DNA of 64,000 bases, taken from positions 104,467-168,466 of the forward strand of contig JAKLKC010000007.1 in assembly GCA_023150875.1 (NCBI GenBank), read 5' to 3'. This document shows, piece after piece, positions 43,443 to 53,650 of this stretch. A program made the position numbers and the translations under genes. The number at the start of each line of letters is the position of its first letter. The first letter of the stretch is position 1. Source of the stretch: Myxococcota bacterium. Lineage in GTDB: Bacteria; Myxococcota_A; UBA796; UBA9615; JAKLKC01. The notes beneath the pieces are model-generated. The model had not been told where the DNA came from. It did not search any database and saw only the letters and a program-made list of their open reading frames with translations.

Positions 43443-46176
43443 AGTCCACCCAGATCGGCGAGCTCCAGGCGAACTCGGCGTTGGCCGCGGACTGGACCTG
43501 GTCGTCTCCCTCGTGGGACAGGGCTCCGGCTCGGTCCACCTGGGCGAAGCCGAGCATGGCCATCGTCGCCTTGACGACCGCGTCCGAGTCCCCGTCCATG
43601 GCGAACGCGTCGTCGGCGGAGACCACGAACCGGTAGGGGTCCAGGGGGTCGGCGTTGTAGGTGACGGTGAAGTCCAAGCCGCTGTAGCAGCCCTCCAGGT
43701 CGGTCGCGAGCTGCCCCGAGGTGACGTAGGCGGCCGGGAGCCAGCTCCCCGTGGACAGGGTGCAGTCCGACGGGGAACCTCCGTCGGGGGTGAGCCGCAG
43801 CCTGTTCCGCCCGCTCGCCACCCGGATGGGCTTGGTGTCCGTCTCCTTCACCTTGACGTAGTAGACGTTCTTGCCCGACTTGAGGTTGGCCGCGTTCACC
43901 GTCCCACCCACGATGAGGTTGAGCGTCTTCCCGACGAGGCAGCCCGCGCCGTCGAAGTCCGCGGAGGTCCAGGTCTTGCGGACGTCCCACCTCCAGGTAC
44001 CGGCGTCGTCCCAGCCGTGGAAGAGCCGGACCGTGTCCAGGGTCCCGCTCCCCGGGCAGATGTCGGTGAAGTTCAGCTCCGTGTTGTGACCCGAGGCGCC
44101 GGCGATGTCGTACTCCGGGTCGTCGTAGTCCGTGGCACCCGAAGGCGGGGCGCCCCCCTGGTCGATGAGCGTGTCGCTCCCCCCCGTGTCGTCGGTCAGG
44201 TAGAAGGTGAGTTGGATCCGCGAGCCGGTGGTACCGTAGGTCCGCCGGCGCTTGAGGGACTCGAAGATCGCCGCCCGGTCGATGGCGGCGGAGCGAGACG
44301 CCGCCTCAACCCAGACCGCCGCCAGCCCCCCCTCGCGCCATCGCCAGCCCGAGCCCCCGCCGCACTTGATCCCGACCCCGGCGGTGCCGGCGCCGGTGTT
44401 GTTCTCCCCGACGCGGGGGAGGGGGTCCTGCCCCGGCCGGCCGTAGTGGCTGTCGCCCGAGGCGATCACGCCCAGGAAGTGGGGCTCCTCGGAGGAGTCC
44501 CCCCACCGGTACTCCTGGGCCGCCTGGACGGTGCGGTCGGGGTCGGCGTCGCACTCGGCCTCGTCCTCGATGGGCAGGGGCGACGCACCGTTCCACCCCT
44601 CGGAGCTGCCGTGGTCACTGAAGAGCTCCACCAGGGACTGGAGGCCTCGCGTCGGCGAAGGGCTACCGGCGCAGTCGTCCGGGACGGTGTCCCACGCGGT
44701 CCTGGGAGGAAGCCCCTGCGTCGCCACGTGGTGGGGGACGGTGATCGCCTGGGCGTCCACGTCGGAGTCGGCGGCCTGGGCGGCCAGGGCCTCCCAGAGA
44801 TCGCAGCTCTCCTTGTAGTCACCCGGGACGTTCTTGTTGGAGAAGTACTCGACGGGATCCGTCGCTCCGGTCGGGCACGCCGTGTTCACGTCCTCGCAGT
44901 AGGAGGAACCGTCCCCCTGGAGGTAGTACACGATCTTGTGACCACCCTCCGTCTGTGCGTCTTCCGGATCGGCGTCGGTCCACTCCCAGCCCAGGAGGGT
45001 GACGAAGGTGCCGTCCACGTGGCGGTCGTTGGCGGGCTCGATGGCGTCGGTGACCCAGGAGCCGTCGTCGATCCCCCCCTTGTCGTGGTCGGAGATGGCG
45101 GCGAAGTCCAGGGTCGCGCTGTTTCGGGCGCGGACGTAGAGGGTGTCGGGCGTGTCCGAGGCCCCGTCCGTGTCGGAGCTGACGCTGGAGTGGATGTGGA
45201 GATCTCCCCACAGCAGGTAGGAGCTGCCGCCGGCACCCGCCATCCGATACCCCTCGCCCGGGGGGCGCACGATGGTGGTGCCGAGCACCTGGACCGGCAG
45301 GGTCCCGTGCGTGCAGTCGAGGCGCCAGGCGCCCGCCTCCAGGGGGGCGGTGAACGAAGACTGGCCGACGTCCCCTCCGAACTCTCAGGCCGCCAGGGTG
45401 ATGGTCCCCGCGGTCTCGCGGTCCTCCCCCCGGGTCCAGGCGCAGGTGATCGCCCCCGAGATCCCCTCCGCCGGGTTGCCGAGGAGGTCCATGGCGGCGG
45501 CGCGCACCGGAGCGGACTCGCCCGCCGAGAGGGTCGCCGGCGCGGCGACCGTCAACCCCACGGGCTCGCCGGCGGTCGTCTCCACCGGGAAGGTGCCGAC
45601 GACGAGGCCCGTGCCGGTCCCATCTCCGTCGGCGTCGACGCTCACCTCGAAGTCGAAGGCCGAACGCGCCAGGAAGGAGACCCGTGCTCCGAAGGAACCC
45701 CCCGAGGTGTCGCCGTAGACGACGTCCACGGCCTCGCCGGACGCGAGGGGCGCGGCCAGGGTCGCCTCGACGACTCGGCCCTCGGTGCCCGCCTCGTGCT
45801 CGAAGGGGGCGTCCACCCACGTGGCCGTGGCGAGGGCCTCCCCCTCCGGTCCCTTCGCGGTGACGTATCCTTCGGCGGTCGCGTCGTTTCGCTGCGGGTT
45901 CGCGAACGTGCCGGGCACCCGCAACCGGACCTTCGCCCCCTCCGGGATCCCCTCGGTGCCGGCCGTTACGCGGAAACGAAAGGTGTGGGCGGTACCCACC
46001 TCGGTGGTGGCGGGAAGGTCCGAAGCCGCGAAAGGACCGTCATCGACCGCGAGCACGGCGGTGACGCCCCCCCCCCCCGGGGCTTCGCCCGACGCTCCTG
46101 GGTCGGAGCAGGCGATGGGGGCGGTCGAGAGGATCACCAACCCGCATGGAATCCAGAACCGGTGCCGTGGGAACAT
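43432..46176 (-). pseudogene. DUF3604/PHP-like lipoprotein gene interrupted by one in-frame TGA (N-part 45385-46176; C-part 43432-45384, possible GTG restart at 45288)
   Basis: N-part lipobox APIACS; C-part YLLWGDLHIHSSVSSDTDGAS metallohydrolase motif. Both parts lie in the same frame, separated only by TGA at 45387-45385. Confidence 0.7.
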
Positions 46177-46336
46177 GTGCACCTCCAGTCCGAGGACCAT
46201 AGGCTGCCGGCGAGCACGGCGTACCGGGCGATTCCGCGCCCGATGGCTTGGCCCGGAGCCTTGCACCACTGCGTGGAGGCGATGGGCTGCCGGGGGGGGC
46301 GGCCTGGGCGGGAGAGCGGGGGATCGAGGGGAAGGG

Positions 46337-49300
46337 TCAGGGCGTCCAGACCTCGTGGCCCTGGGCCTGGGAGGCGACGTCGGCCTCCTCCCAGGGCACG
46401 TCGAGGGCCTGGTTGGCCAGCCACAGGGACGCCTGGTCGGCGAAGTGGGGGCTGTCCACGATGCCGCTCTGGCCGCCGGGGATCACGTTGCGGATCCGCA
46501 CGTCCTCCCCCTGGAGGGCGATCACCATCCGCATGACCGGGCCCGAGCCGTAGTCGAAGGTGGTCTCGTCGGTGCCGGTGTTGGCCGCGTCCACGGCGAG
46601 GTTGTCGCCCCCCCGGGGGAAGCCGGTCACGTCCCGGCGCGGGTCGCCCGACGGCAGGGAGTCCATGAGGGGGAGCAGGTCGGGGGTGATGGAGAACTGG
46701 GCGACGATGGGGGCGTACATCGGGTCGTCCCCCAGGAAGTCCGCCAGCAGGCTCTCGAAGCGCACGACGTGGCGCAGGCCCCAGAGCCACTGCTCCATGT
46801 CGCCGGTGCCGTAGCCGCCCACTCCGGGCTCCGACGGCGCGCCCTCCAGGAACGCCAGGGCGTCCACCAGGGAGCCCAGGGCCACCTCGTGGAGGCGCTC
46901 CACCTCGTCGGTCCCCAGCACGTCGAAGAAGGCGCTCTCGCCGGTCTCGGGGTTGTACGATGCCAGCCCCTCGGGGTCGCCGGGCTCCGAGCCCCGGATC
47001 AGCCGGAGGAGGGCTCGGGCGCGGCCGTCCAACCCCCAGGGCTTGAACACTCCCGGGAGCCCCTCGTCCCCGAAGACGTCGTTGGCGAACCGGGGCCACC
47101 AGGCGTTGAAGATCGCCGTGGCGATGGCGTCCTGGACGGCCTGCGCCGTGGGCTGGTGGTAGAAAGTCTCCACCCCCGACTCGGCGCTGTGCCCTGCCGC
47201 CGCCCACGCTTCCAGGCGGTCCCTGGCCTCTTCCAATGCGTCGGGATCCGCCAGGTACAGGGCGGCGAGGCGCTGGTCGTCGGGGGTCCCGGCCAGCAGC
47301 TCGCTGGCCGCCCGCCCCGCGTCCACGGCGGCGATGGCGGTGTCGGTGAACTCCCGGCCCAGCAGGGACTTCCGGTCCGCCTGGACCTCCGAGAAGACGT
47401 CGATGTCGATGCCCCCCGCCGCCTCCTGGATCCTCTCCTCGATGCGGGCAGCCCGGTGGCCGGCGGTCCAGGGTCCGCCCAGGTAGTACTCGTCGTTCAG
47501 GAAGTCGTTGTCGAAGGTGAGCGCCCCGGGATCGTTGTTGGCCGTGACGACGAAGCCCCGCTCGGGGTTGATGGCGTGGGGGAAGCGGTCCCAGGGGACG
47601 ACGCAGCGGGTGGGATCGGGGTCGTCCTCGACGACGTAGCCCCCGCCATCCACGGCGATCTGGAAGCCGGGGTAGAGGGTCCCGTCCAACAGGAAGCGGG
47701 GGTCCGCACCGGCGACGAAGCGGCCGTCGTCGTCCCGGGGGAGGGTGTCGCGGCAGGGGATCGCCTCGTAGCCCGAGTAGAGGATGTTCCCGCCGGAGTC
47801 GATGGCGATGAGGTTCTGGCTGTAGCTGACGATGCGGCGGGTCTGGTCGAACCACTGCTCGATGTCCTCGGACTCGCCGAAGGCGTGGATGACCCCTAGC
47901 TGGTCGATGATGTCGAAGGCGTTGAAGTCGAAGGAGATCCCCGTGATCGCCCCGTCGCCGTCCACGTCCCGGGGAACGATCCAGTCGGCGTTCACGTTCA
48001 CCACCGACTGCCCCGCGCCGACGGCGGCGTCCGGCCCGTCCACCCGGTCCCCCTCGATGGCGACGATGGCCCGGCCGTCCTCGGTCTCCCACCGGGCGAA
48101 CGCCTCCGTGCGCCCCTCGGAGCCGAGGGCGGGCACGTCGGCGACGACGTAGGTCTCGGTGACGGCGTACACGGGTTGCTCTCCTCCCTGGTACACCGTT
48201 GCAGTGGGGAGGCCCGCGGCGTCCAGCACGAACTCCTCCCGGTAGTAGTCCACCTGGTCGCCGCTGAACTGGGTCTGGCTCCAGGCCACCTTGCCGTTGG
48301 TGCCGAGGGACACGGTGGGGATCCCGGGGATGGTCAGGCCGGCCACGGCGTAGTCGGCGCCCCCCAGCACCCGGGCGTCCAGGTGGAACTGCCAGAGGAT
48401 CGACGGGACGCTCAGGGGGAGGTGGCCGTCGGCGGCCATGATGGCGGAGCCGTCCGCGGTCAGGTCCGGCCCCGCCGCCCAGGCGTTGCTGCCCCACCCG
48501 TCGGGATCGTGGCCCAGGCGCTGGGTGAGGCGGTCCAGGCGGCCCCGGGCCCGGGCGAGGGCACCCGCCTCCACGGCCACGCCCCGGCGGTTGCCCCCCG
48601 GGTCCCCGGCGGCGAGGGCCGCCTGGTGGGGGCCGGCGCCGTCCAGGCCGAAGCTGTAGGCGGAGGCGACGGGGTAGGTGGGCACGACGTACTCGAAGAT
48701 GTCCTCCCAAGCCCCCGCCTCCCGCAGCTCACCGAGGGCCGCGCCGTCGAAGAGGGTCGGCAGGCGGTCCAGGACGTCCTGCTGGCCCAGGTCCGCGGAG
48801 TCGAAGGCGGCCTCGTAGATCGCGGTGGCCCCCATGGCGGCGACGTCCAGGGCGGTCCAGTCGGTCAGCAGCAGGACGGCGTCAACGCCGACGAGGGCGG
48901 CGGCGATCTCCAGCTCCGAGGGCACGGGCATCCGGCCCGCCCGGACCTCGTCCTGGTAGGCGTTGACCCCCTCGGCGTAGCGGTCGAACCGGGCTCGCCC
49001 CGCCGTGTCGGCGAGGTCGTGGATCCTCTGGGCCACCCGGGTGAAGCCGGTGGTCCGGGACTCCACGTCGGCGTCCAGGGCGGCGTCCCCCAGCAGCTCC
49101 GACACCCGGCCCAGGGCCAGGCGGCGCCCCAGCTCCATCATGAAGAAGCGGTCCCGGGCGCAGACGAAGCCCAGGGCGAAGGCGGCGTCGTCCTCGCGCT
49201 CCACGTAGATATGGGGCACGTCGGCGGCGGTGCGGAGGACATGGACCTCCCCCGTCAGGCCGGGGAGGGATCCCCCGGACGTCTGGGGCACCGAGAGGAT

Positions 49301-49477
49301 CGCCGGGGCGGAGTCGTCGTCGGCGGTGTCGTCGTCGGCGGTGTCGTCGTCGGCGGGGGGGTCATCGCCGGTGCAGCCCGGGAGGGGCGGGCCCAGGGCC
49401 AGCGCGGTCAGCAGGGCCGGGACGAGCCAGGGGAGGGCGTGGGGCGGGGCGGTGGGTGCGGGGGCGTGGGGGCGCAT
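46337..49477 (-). CDS. Penicillin acylase family (Ntn) hydrolase lipoprotein
   Basis: DGWGSNAWAAGPDLTADGSAIMAADGHLPLSVPSILWQFHLD (SN nucleophile), PGIPTVSLGTNGKVAWSQT; lipobox LPGC + DDDT linker. Confidence 0.93.
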   Translation of the reverse strand: MRPHAPAPTAPPHALPWLVPALLTALALGPPLPGCTGDDPPADDDTADDDTADDDSAPAILSVPQTSGGSLPGLTGEVHVLRTAADVPHIYVEREDDAAFALGFVCARDRFFMMELGRRLALGRVSELLGDAALDADVESRTTGFTRVAQRIHDLADTAGRARFDRYAEGVNAYQDEVRAGRMPVPSELEIAAALVGVDAVLLLTDWTALDVAAMGATAIYEAAFDSADLGQQDVLDRLPTLFDGAALGELREAGAWEDIFEYVVPTYPVASAYSFGLDGAGPHQAALAAGDPGGNRRGVAVEAGALARARGRLDRLTQRLGHDPDGWGSNAWAAGPDLTADGSAIMAADGHLPLSVPSILWQFHLDARVLGGADYAVAGLTIPGIPTVSLGTNGKVAWSQTQFSGDQVDYYREEFVLDAAGLPTATVYQGGEQPVYAVTETYVVADVPALGSEGRTEAFARWETEDGRAIVAIEGDRVDGPDAAVGAGQSVVNVNADWIVPRDVDGDGAITGISFDFNAFDIIDQLGVIHAFGESEDIEQWFDQTRRIVSYSQNLIAIDSGGNILYSGYEAIPCRDTLPRDDDGRFVAGADPRFLLDGTLYPGFQIAVDGGGYVVEDDPDPTRCVVPWDRFPHAINPERGFVVTANNDPGALTFDNDFLNDEYYLGGPWTAGHRAARIEERIQEAAGGIDIDVFSEVQADRKSLLGREFTDTAIAAVDAGRAASELLAGTPDDQRLAALYLADPDALEEARDRLEAWAAAGHSAESGVETFYHQPTAQAVQDAIATAIFNAWWPRFANDVFGDEGLPGVFKPWGLDGRARALLRLIRGSEPGDPEGLASYNPETGESAFFDVLGTDEVERLHEVALGSLVDALAFLEGAPSEPGVGGYGTGDMEQWLWGLRHVVRFESLLADFLGDDPMYAPIVAQFSITPDLLPLMDSLPSGDPRRDVTGFPRGGDNLAVDAANTGTDETTFDYGSGPVMRMVIALQGEDVRIRNVIPGGQSGIVDSPHFADQASLWLANQALDVPWEEADVASQAQGHEVWTP

Positions 49478-49653
49478 GGACGCATTCTCTCGCAAGTCGG
49501 GCCCGGCCGCACCCCTGTCCGGCCCGGCGTCCTCGGCCGGCCGTCCGCCGGGGCGCAGGCGGCACGGCGCCTGCACCGTGCGGGGCGCGTCCCCAGGAAG
49601 GGATCGCGGCGACCGGGGCCAGGACGGCCCCGACACGCCGCCGGGAGGAGCCC

Positions 49654-50196
49654 ATGCGTCTCGTCCGCTCGATCGCGTCCGCCGCCGTGGCCACCCTGCT
49701 CGCGGCCGCCCCCGCCACCGGCCTCGCGGCCCAGCAGTCCGGCCAGCAGGAACGGGGTGACCAGCAGCGGGGCACCAAGGTGGAGTTCGAACTCGGCCCC
49801 GAGGGGATCCCCATCTACCCCGGCGCCAACGAGGTCAACCGCAACCAGGTGGAAGACATCCTGAACGCCCGGGGCGTCCAGGGCCTGTCCCAGAACGAGA
49901 AGAACGTCCTCAAGAACCTCAAGAACAAGTCCGGCGAGATCCTCGGCGCGTACATGACCGACGCCCCCGCCAAGCAGGTGGGCGCGTTCTACATGTTCGC
50001 CCTGCCCATGGAGGACTTCCAGGCCAAGAAGCTGTCGATCCTCTTCGGAGAGGACATCTACGAGGACGAGGACCACGTCACCACCCTGTACATGACCCAG
50101 GAGGGCGACGCCTACGCGATCACCTTCATCCGCCTGCAGAACCAGACGGTGGTGCTGATGTGGCTCGCGGACCAGGAGGAGCTGGAGCACTACTGA
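49654..50196 (+). CDS. Secreted protein of unknown function
   Basis: Signal peptide [27 protein letters not shown], coherent 181 aa ORF with relatively Lys/Asn-rich composition. Confidence 0.75.
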   Translation: MRLVRSIASAAVATLLAAAPATGLAAQQSGQQERGDQQRGTKVEFELGPEGIPIYPGANEVNRNQVEDILNARGVQGLSQNEKNVLKNLKNKSGEILGAYMTDAPAKQVGAFYMFALPMEDFQAKKLSILFGEDIYEDEDHVTTLYMTQEGDAYAITFIRLQNQTVVLMWLADQEELEHY

Positions 50197-50248
50197 ACCG
50201 GCGCGGTCCGGTGAGGTAGGCCGAGGTGGCACGGAGGAGGCGCCGGAG

Positions 50249-50465
50249 AGAGGGTGTTCCACTAAAGAAGGCTCCGAGGGCATCCCTCGGGGCCTTCGGT
50301 GGACGCCGTAGCGAGCGGGCCGAGGACCGTCGCGAGCCGCTTTCGCCGACCGAGGCCGCGGGATTGGCGTACCGGGCGTACTCCGACCCGCGGCCGACAG
50401 AGGCGGAAGCGGCGCAGCAGGTCATTCGGCACGCGCAGTAGGCGGGCATTAGTGGAACACCCTCT
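50249..50465. mobile_element. MITE/REP-like 217 bp element with perfect 16 bp terminal inverted repeats
   Basis: AGAGGGTGTTCCACTA (50249-50264) and TAGTGGAACACCCTCT (50450-50465) are exact reverse complements; internal hairpin GGCTCCGAGGG-cat-CCCTCGGGGCC (50270-50294). Confidence 0.6.
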
Positions 50466-50531
50466 TCTGCCGCCCGCCGAGGGCGACAGAGCCTGGGAGG
50501 GCGCCGGCGCCCCTCCCCTCGACCCGAGACC

Positions 50532-52175
50532 TCAACGACGACGGCGGGAGGCCAGGAGCAGGCCCGCCAGGGGGATCGCCGCCAGGGTGCCGGGAGCGTC
50601 CCCGGGCCCCGCCCCGGAGCAGGCGCAGGCGGTGCCCCGCCCGGATCCGCCGCCGCCCTCCTCGTCCTTGTCGTCCCCCGCGGAGTCGTCGTCCCCCGGG
50701 CCGGTGTCGTCGTCGCCCGATCCGGTGTCGTCGTCCCCCGGGGCGCTGTCGTCGTCGGAGGTGTCGTCGTCGTCGCCACCGTCGTCCGGGTCCAGGCGGG
50801 CGTCGAAGGAGTAGCCGGCCCCGCTGTAGCCCCCCGTTCCGCTCCCCAGGTCCGACACCACCGCCGCCACCAGGGCGACGTTCTGGTAGGTGGAGCCCAG
50901 GCCCGAGACCGAACCCGAGCCGCGGTTCTGTGAGTCCAGGGTGAGTGGGACGACGTCGTAGTCCTCGGAGGAGCGCCGGGCCACCAGCGCCGCCCGGTAG
51001 GTCACCTCGCTTCCGCCCTCGCTGTCGTCGCCGTCGAACTCCACCGTCAGCTTGCCGGATCCGCTCCCGGTGCGGAACCGCACGTAGTTCGCCCCCAGGT
51101 AGTCCGGGAGGTACTCGGTGTAGGAGCGCCCCGAGACGGGGTAGCTGGAGACCGTCTCCATGTAGTAGGGCGTGCCGTACAGTCCGCCGTCCTGGTAGTC
51201 GGTGGCGACGTTGCGGACGGAGAAGTCCACCATCGCCGAGGCGACGTCGGTGCCCTCCCCCGAGAGGGTCCGGTCCAGGGCGCTGGTGGCCGAGCGGGTC
51301 GCCGCCTCCTCCCAGAAGCCCCGCACCGTCCCGGGCCCACCCAGGTGCTCGCTCATCCACTTCCAGAAGATCGCCGCGCCGTACTCGTGATAGCCGTCGG
51401 CGTGGCGCAGGCTCAGCTCGGGGTAGTCCAGGAAGCCGCCGCCTCCCCCCAGCACGTACTGGACGTAGTCGTCGATGGAGGGGAAGACCTCGTCCTCCAT
51501 CCACGCCGCCGTGCCCTCCATCACCCACTGCTCCTCACCGAAGTCGTAGGCGCCCTGCACGGCGTGGAAGAACTCGTGGGCCAGGGTCACCTGGATGGCC
51601 TCGTCGTCGGGGGTGCCGCTCCACGAGTAGTCGTCGTTGAGGACGATGTAGGGGGTCCCGCTACCGTAGAAAGTGGTGTATCCGTAAGTCCCGCTGCCCA
51701 AGGTGGGCATGTCGCCGCCGGTGTTGGCGATGTACACGTCGATGTAGTAGCGGTCGCTGTTGGGAGGCCCGTCGTAGCCCAACACGTCCAGCTCGTGACT
51801 CCACGAGTCCTCGGCGGCGGCCTTGGCGGTGGCCAGGAGCCCCGAGTCCCAGCCCCCCGAGCCGATCTGGAAGCAGAAGTTCGTGGTGCACTCCTCGGCG
51901 GCGGCGTCGCGGTGGGGCTCCCGCGCCACCCCCCGCTCCCGGAGCTGGCGGCGCTCGTCCTCGGTCAGGGAGTCCCAGGCGGCGAGGACGTCCCGGAGCG
52001 CCACCGTGGCGCACCGCACGTCGTGGGCGGAGGCGCCCCAGGTGAGGGCGCGCAGGGCACGCTCGTAGGCGTCCTCGGCGCGGGCCACCGCTGGGGCCGC
52101 CAGCGCCGTCCCACCCGCCGCCAGGGCGAGCAGGAGGGGGAGGGAGGCGGCGGGCGCGGGGAGGCGAGGGGGCAT
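50532..52175 (-). CDS. Secreted gluzincin-like metalloprotease (MXAN_6640-like) with Asp-rich linker and MYXO-CTERM-like tail
   Basis: QVTLAHEFFHAVQGAYDFGEEQWVMEGTAAWMEDEVF (HExxH + downstream E); tail TACACSGAGPGDAPGTLAAIPLAGLLLASRRRR. Confidence 0.88.
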   Translation of the reverse strand: MPPRLPAPAASLPLLLALAAGGTALAAPAVARAEDAYERALRALTWGASAHDVRCATVALRDVLAAWDSLTEDERRQLRERGVAREPHRDAAAEECTTNFCFQIGSGGWDSGLLATAKAAAEDSWSHELDVLGYDGPPNSDRYYIDVYIANTGGDMPTLGSGTYGYTTFYGSGTPYIVLNDDYSWSGTPDDEAIQVTLAHEFFHAVQGAYDFGEEQWVMEGTAAWMEDEVFPSIDDYVQYVLGGGGGFLDYPELSLRHADGYHEYGAAIFWKWMSEHLGGPGTVRGFWEEAATRSATSALDRTLSGEGTDVASAMVDFSVRNVATDYQDGGLYGTPYYMETVSSYPVSGRSYTEYLPDYLGANYVRFRTGSGSGKLTVEFDGDDSEGGSEVTYRAALVARRSSEDYDVVPLTLDSQNRGSGSVSGLGSTYQNVALVAAVVSDLGSGTGGYSGAGYSFDARLDPDDGGDDDDTSDDDSAPGDDDTGSGDDDTGPGDDDSAGDDKDEEGGGGSGRGTACACSGAGPGDAPGTLAAIPLAGLLLASRRRR

Positions 52176-52286
52176 GGCGTCTCCGGGGCGGGTCTCGGGC
52201 AGCGATCCCGGCTCGGGGGTCGCCTGGAGGAGTCTGCCGCGGCGGGAAGGCGGACGCCAGCGGGGAGACGTCGACGACGGCGGCCC

Positions 52287-52889
52287 TCACCCTCCCCGGG
52301 TCAGCCGCCGCAGCTCCTCCCACCCCTCCCGCCCCAGGGCCAGCTCCAGCTCCTCCCGGAAGACCTGGTGGACGGGGGGCGGCGCCCCGGCGCAGGCGCG
52401 CTGGCAGTCGGCGCCCCCCAGCTCCCCGGGGCTCCAGCGGTCCAGGACCACCTCCCCCTGGGAGACCAGCACGGGGTAGAGGGCGCAGTCCCGGGGCTTG
52501 AGCCCGGTCCCGGGCAGGCCCAGGGCGGTGCTGGCCACCTGGAGGGCGCAGAGGCGGTCGGGGCGCAGGAAGGCGCAGACCGTGGCTTCCGGGTCGTCGG
52601 GGTCGTCGAGGGTGGCGGAGCCCACCGCCACGCCCCCCGGGAAGTCCGGGTCCTCCCCCTCGTCGGGGTCGAACCACAGCTCGGGGCTCCGCCGGTCCTC
52701 GGGGAGCAGGGGGGCCACGTCGCCGGCGTGGGCCCGGATCCGGTCGGCGTGCTCCCGGGACATCCAGATCCCGTTGCGGCAGCAGGCGGAGCGGCACTCG
52801 GCGGCCACGCAGCGCTCCCCCCGGGCGGGGCCGAGGAGGGCGGGATCGACCTTCAGCCCGGCGATCACGGGTCGCCGTTGCCGGGCCAC
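52287..52889 (-). CDS. Cys-rich DUF3109/YkgJ-like protein
   Basis: CRSACCRNGIWMSREHADRI, LKPRDCALYPVLVSQGEVVLDRWS, CQRAC. Confidence 0.75.
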   Translation of the reverse strand: MARQRRPVIAGLKVDPALLGPARGERCVAAECRSACCRNGIWMSREHADRIRAHAGDVAPLLPEDRRSPELWFDPDEGEDPDFPGGVAVGSATLDDPDDPEATVCAFLRPDRLCALQVASTALGLPGTGLKPRDCALYPVLVSQGEVVLDRWSPGELGGADCQRACAGAPPPVHQVFREELELALGREGWEELRRLTRGG

Positions 52890-52892
52890 GCC

Positions 52893-53627
52893 TCAGCCCC
52901 CCAGCGCCGGGTCCACCGAGGCGGGCTCGGCGGAGGGGCGGCCTCCCCCGAGGGGGGGCCGGTTGGCCCGGTTGAGCAGGAAGTCCACCTGCTGGGGCAG
53001 GAGCCGGGCCATCTTCTGGCCGAAGCCGGTGTCCCGGACCCGCACGGTCCCGCTGCGGTCGATGAGGTAGAAGCGGGGGATGTTGCGCTTCTCCCCCATC
53101 CAGGCGTCCTGCACGCCGGGGACGGCCAGGGCGTCCAGGACCGGGGCCCGCACGCCCTTCTCGGCCACCTTCTCCGCCTCGGCGAGCCGCCCCGGGAGGT
53201 CCTCGTCGACGGCGAGGAGCAGGACCTGGAGGCGGGGCCCGTGCTCCCGTTCGAGCTGGGCCAGGGTGGGCAGCGAGGCGGTGCAGCGCCCGCACCACGA
53301 GGCGACGAAGCCGACGATCACCCCGTCGGGTCCGCCCTCCCGGGGGACGGGGCCGACGTGGTCGGAGAGCTTGACCCTCCCGGCCTTGCCCCCTCCCAGG
53401 ACCGGCAGGTCGAAGTCCGGCGCGGCGTCCCCCCGGTCCAGGCCCTCGCCGGTGGCGACGGCGGGGGCGGGGCGAGGGGCGGACGGAGGCGGCGGCGCGG
53501 GGGCGGATGCCTGGGGTGCGGGCTCGGGAGGGGACGTGGAGACGGGCGCGGGGCCGTCGCCGCCGCAGCCCTGGAGGGCCAGGGCGAGGGCGGCGAGGGC
53601 GGCGGGAGCGGCGAGGGAGAGGCGCAT
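52893..53627 (-). CDS. TlpA-like thioredoxin-fold lipoprotein
   Basis: VGFVASWCGRCTASLPTLAQLEREHGPRLQVLLLAVDED; RFYLIDRSGTVRVRDTGFG; lipobox ALQGC. Confidence 0.88.
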   Translation of the reverse strand: MRLSLAAPAALAALALALQGCGGDGPAPVSTSPPEPAPQASAPAPPPPSAPRPAPAVATGEGLDRGDAAPDFDLPVLGGGKAGRVKLSDHVGPVPREGGPDGVIVGFVASWCGRCTASLPTLAQLEREHGPRLQVLLLAVDEDLPGRLAEAEKVAEKGVRAPVLDALAVPGVQDAWMGEKRNIPRFYLIDRSGTVRVRDTGFGQKMARLLPQQVDFLLNRANRPPLGGGRPSAEPASVDPALGG

Positions 53628-53650
53628 GCGGGACCTGGGAGGGGGCTCGG

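Noticed and set aside
45360-45390. Selenocysteine codon at the in-frame TGA
   Set aside because: No clear SECIS-like hairpin recognised by eye and the position is not a known Sec site; kept only as one alternative in the findings.
50226-50441. 71 aa ORF inside the 217 bp inverted-repeat element as a real gene
   Set aside because: Starts outside the element, Arg-rich, no RBS or homology seen; more likely incidental.
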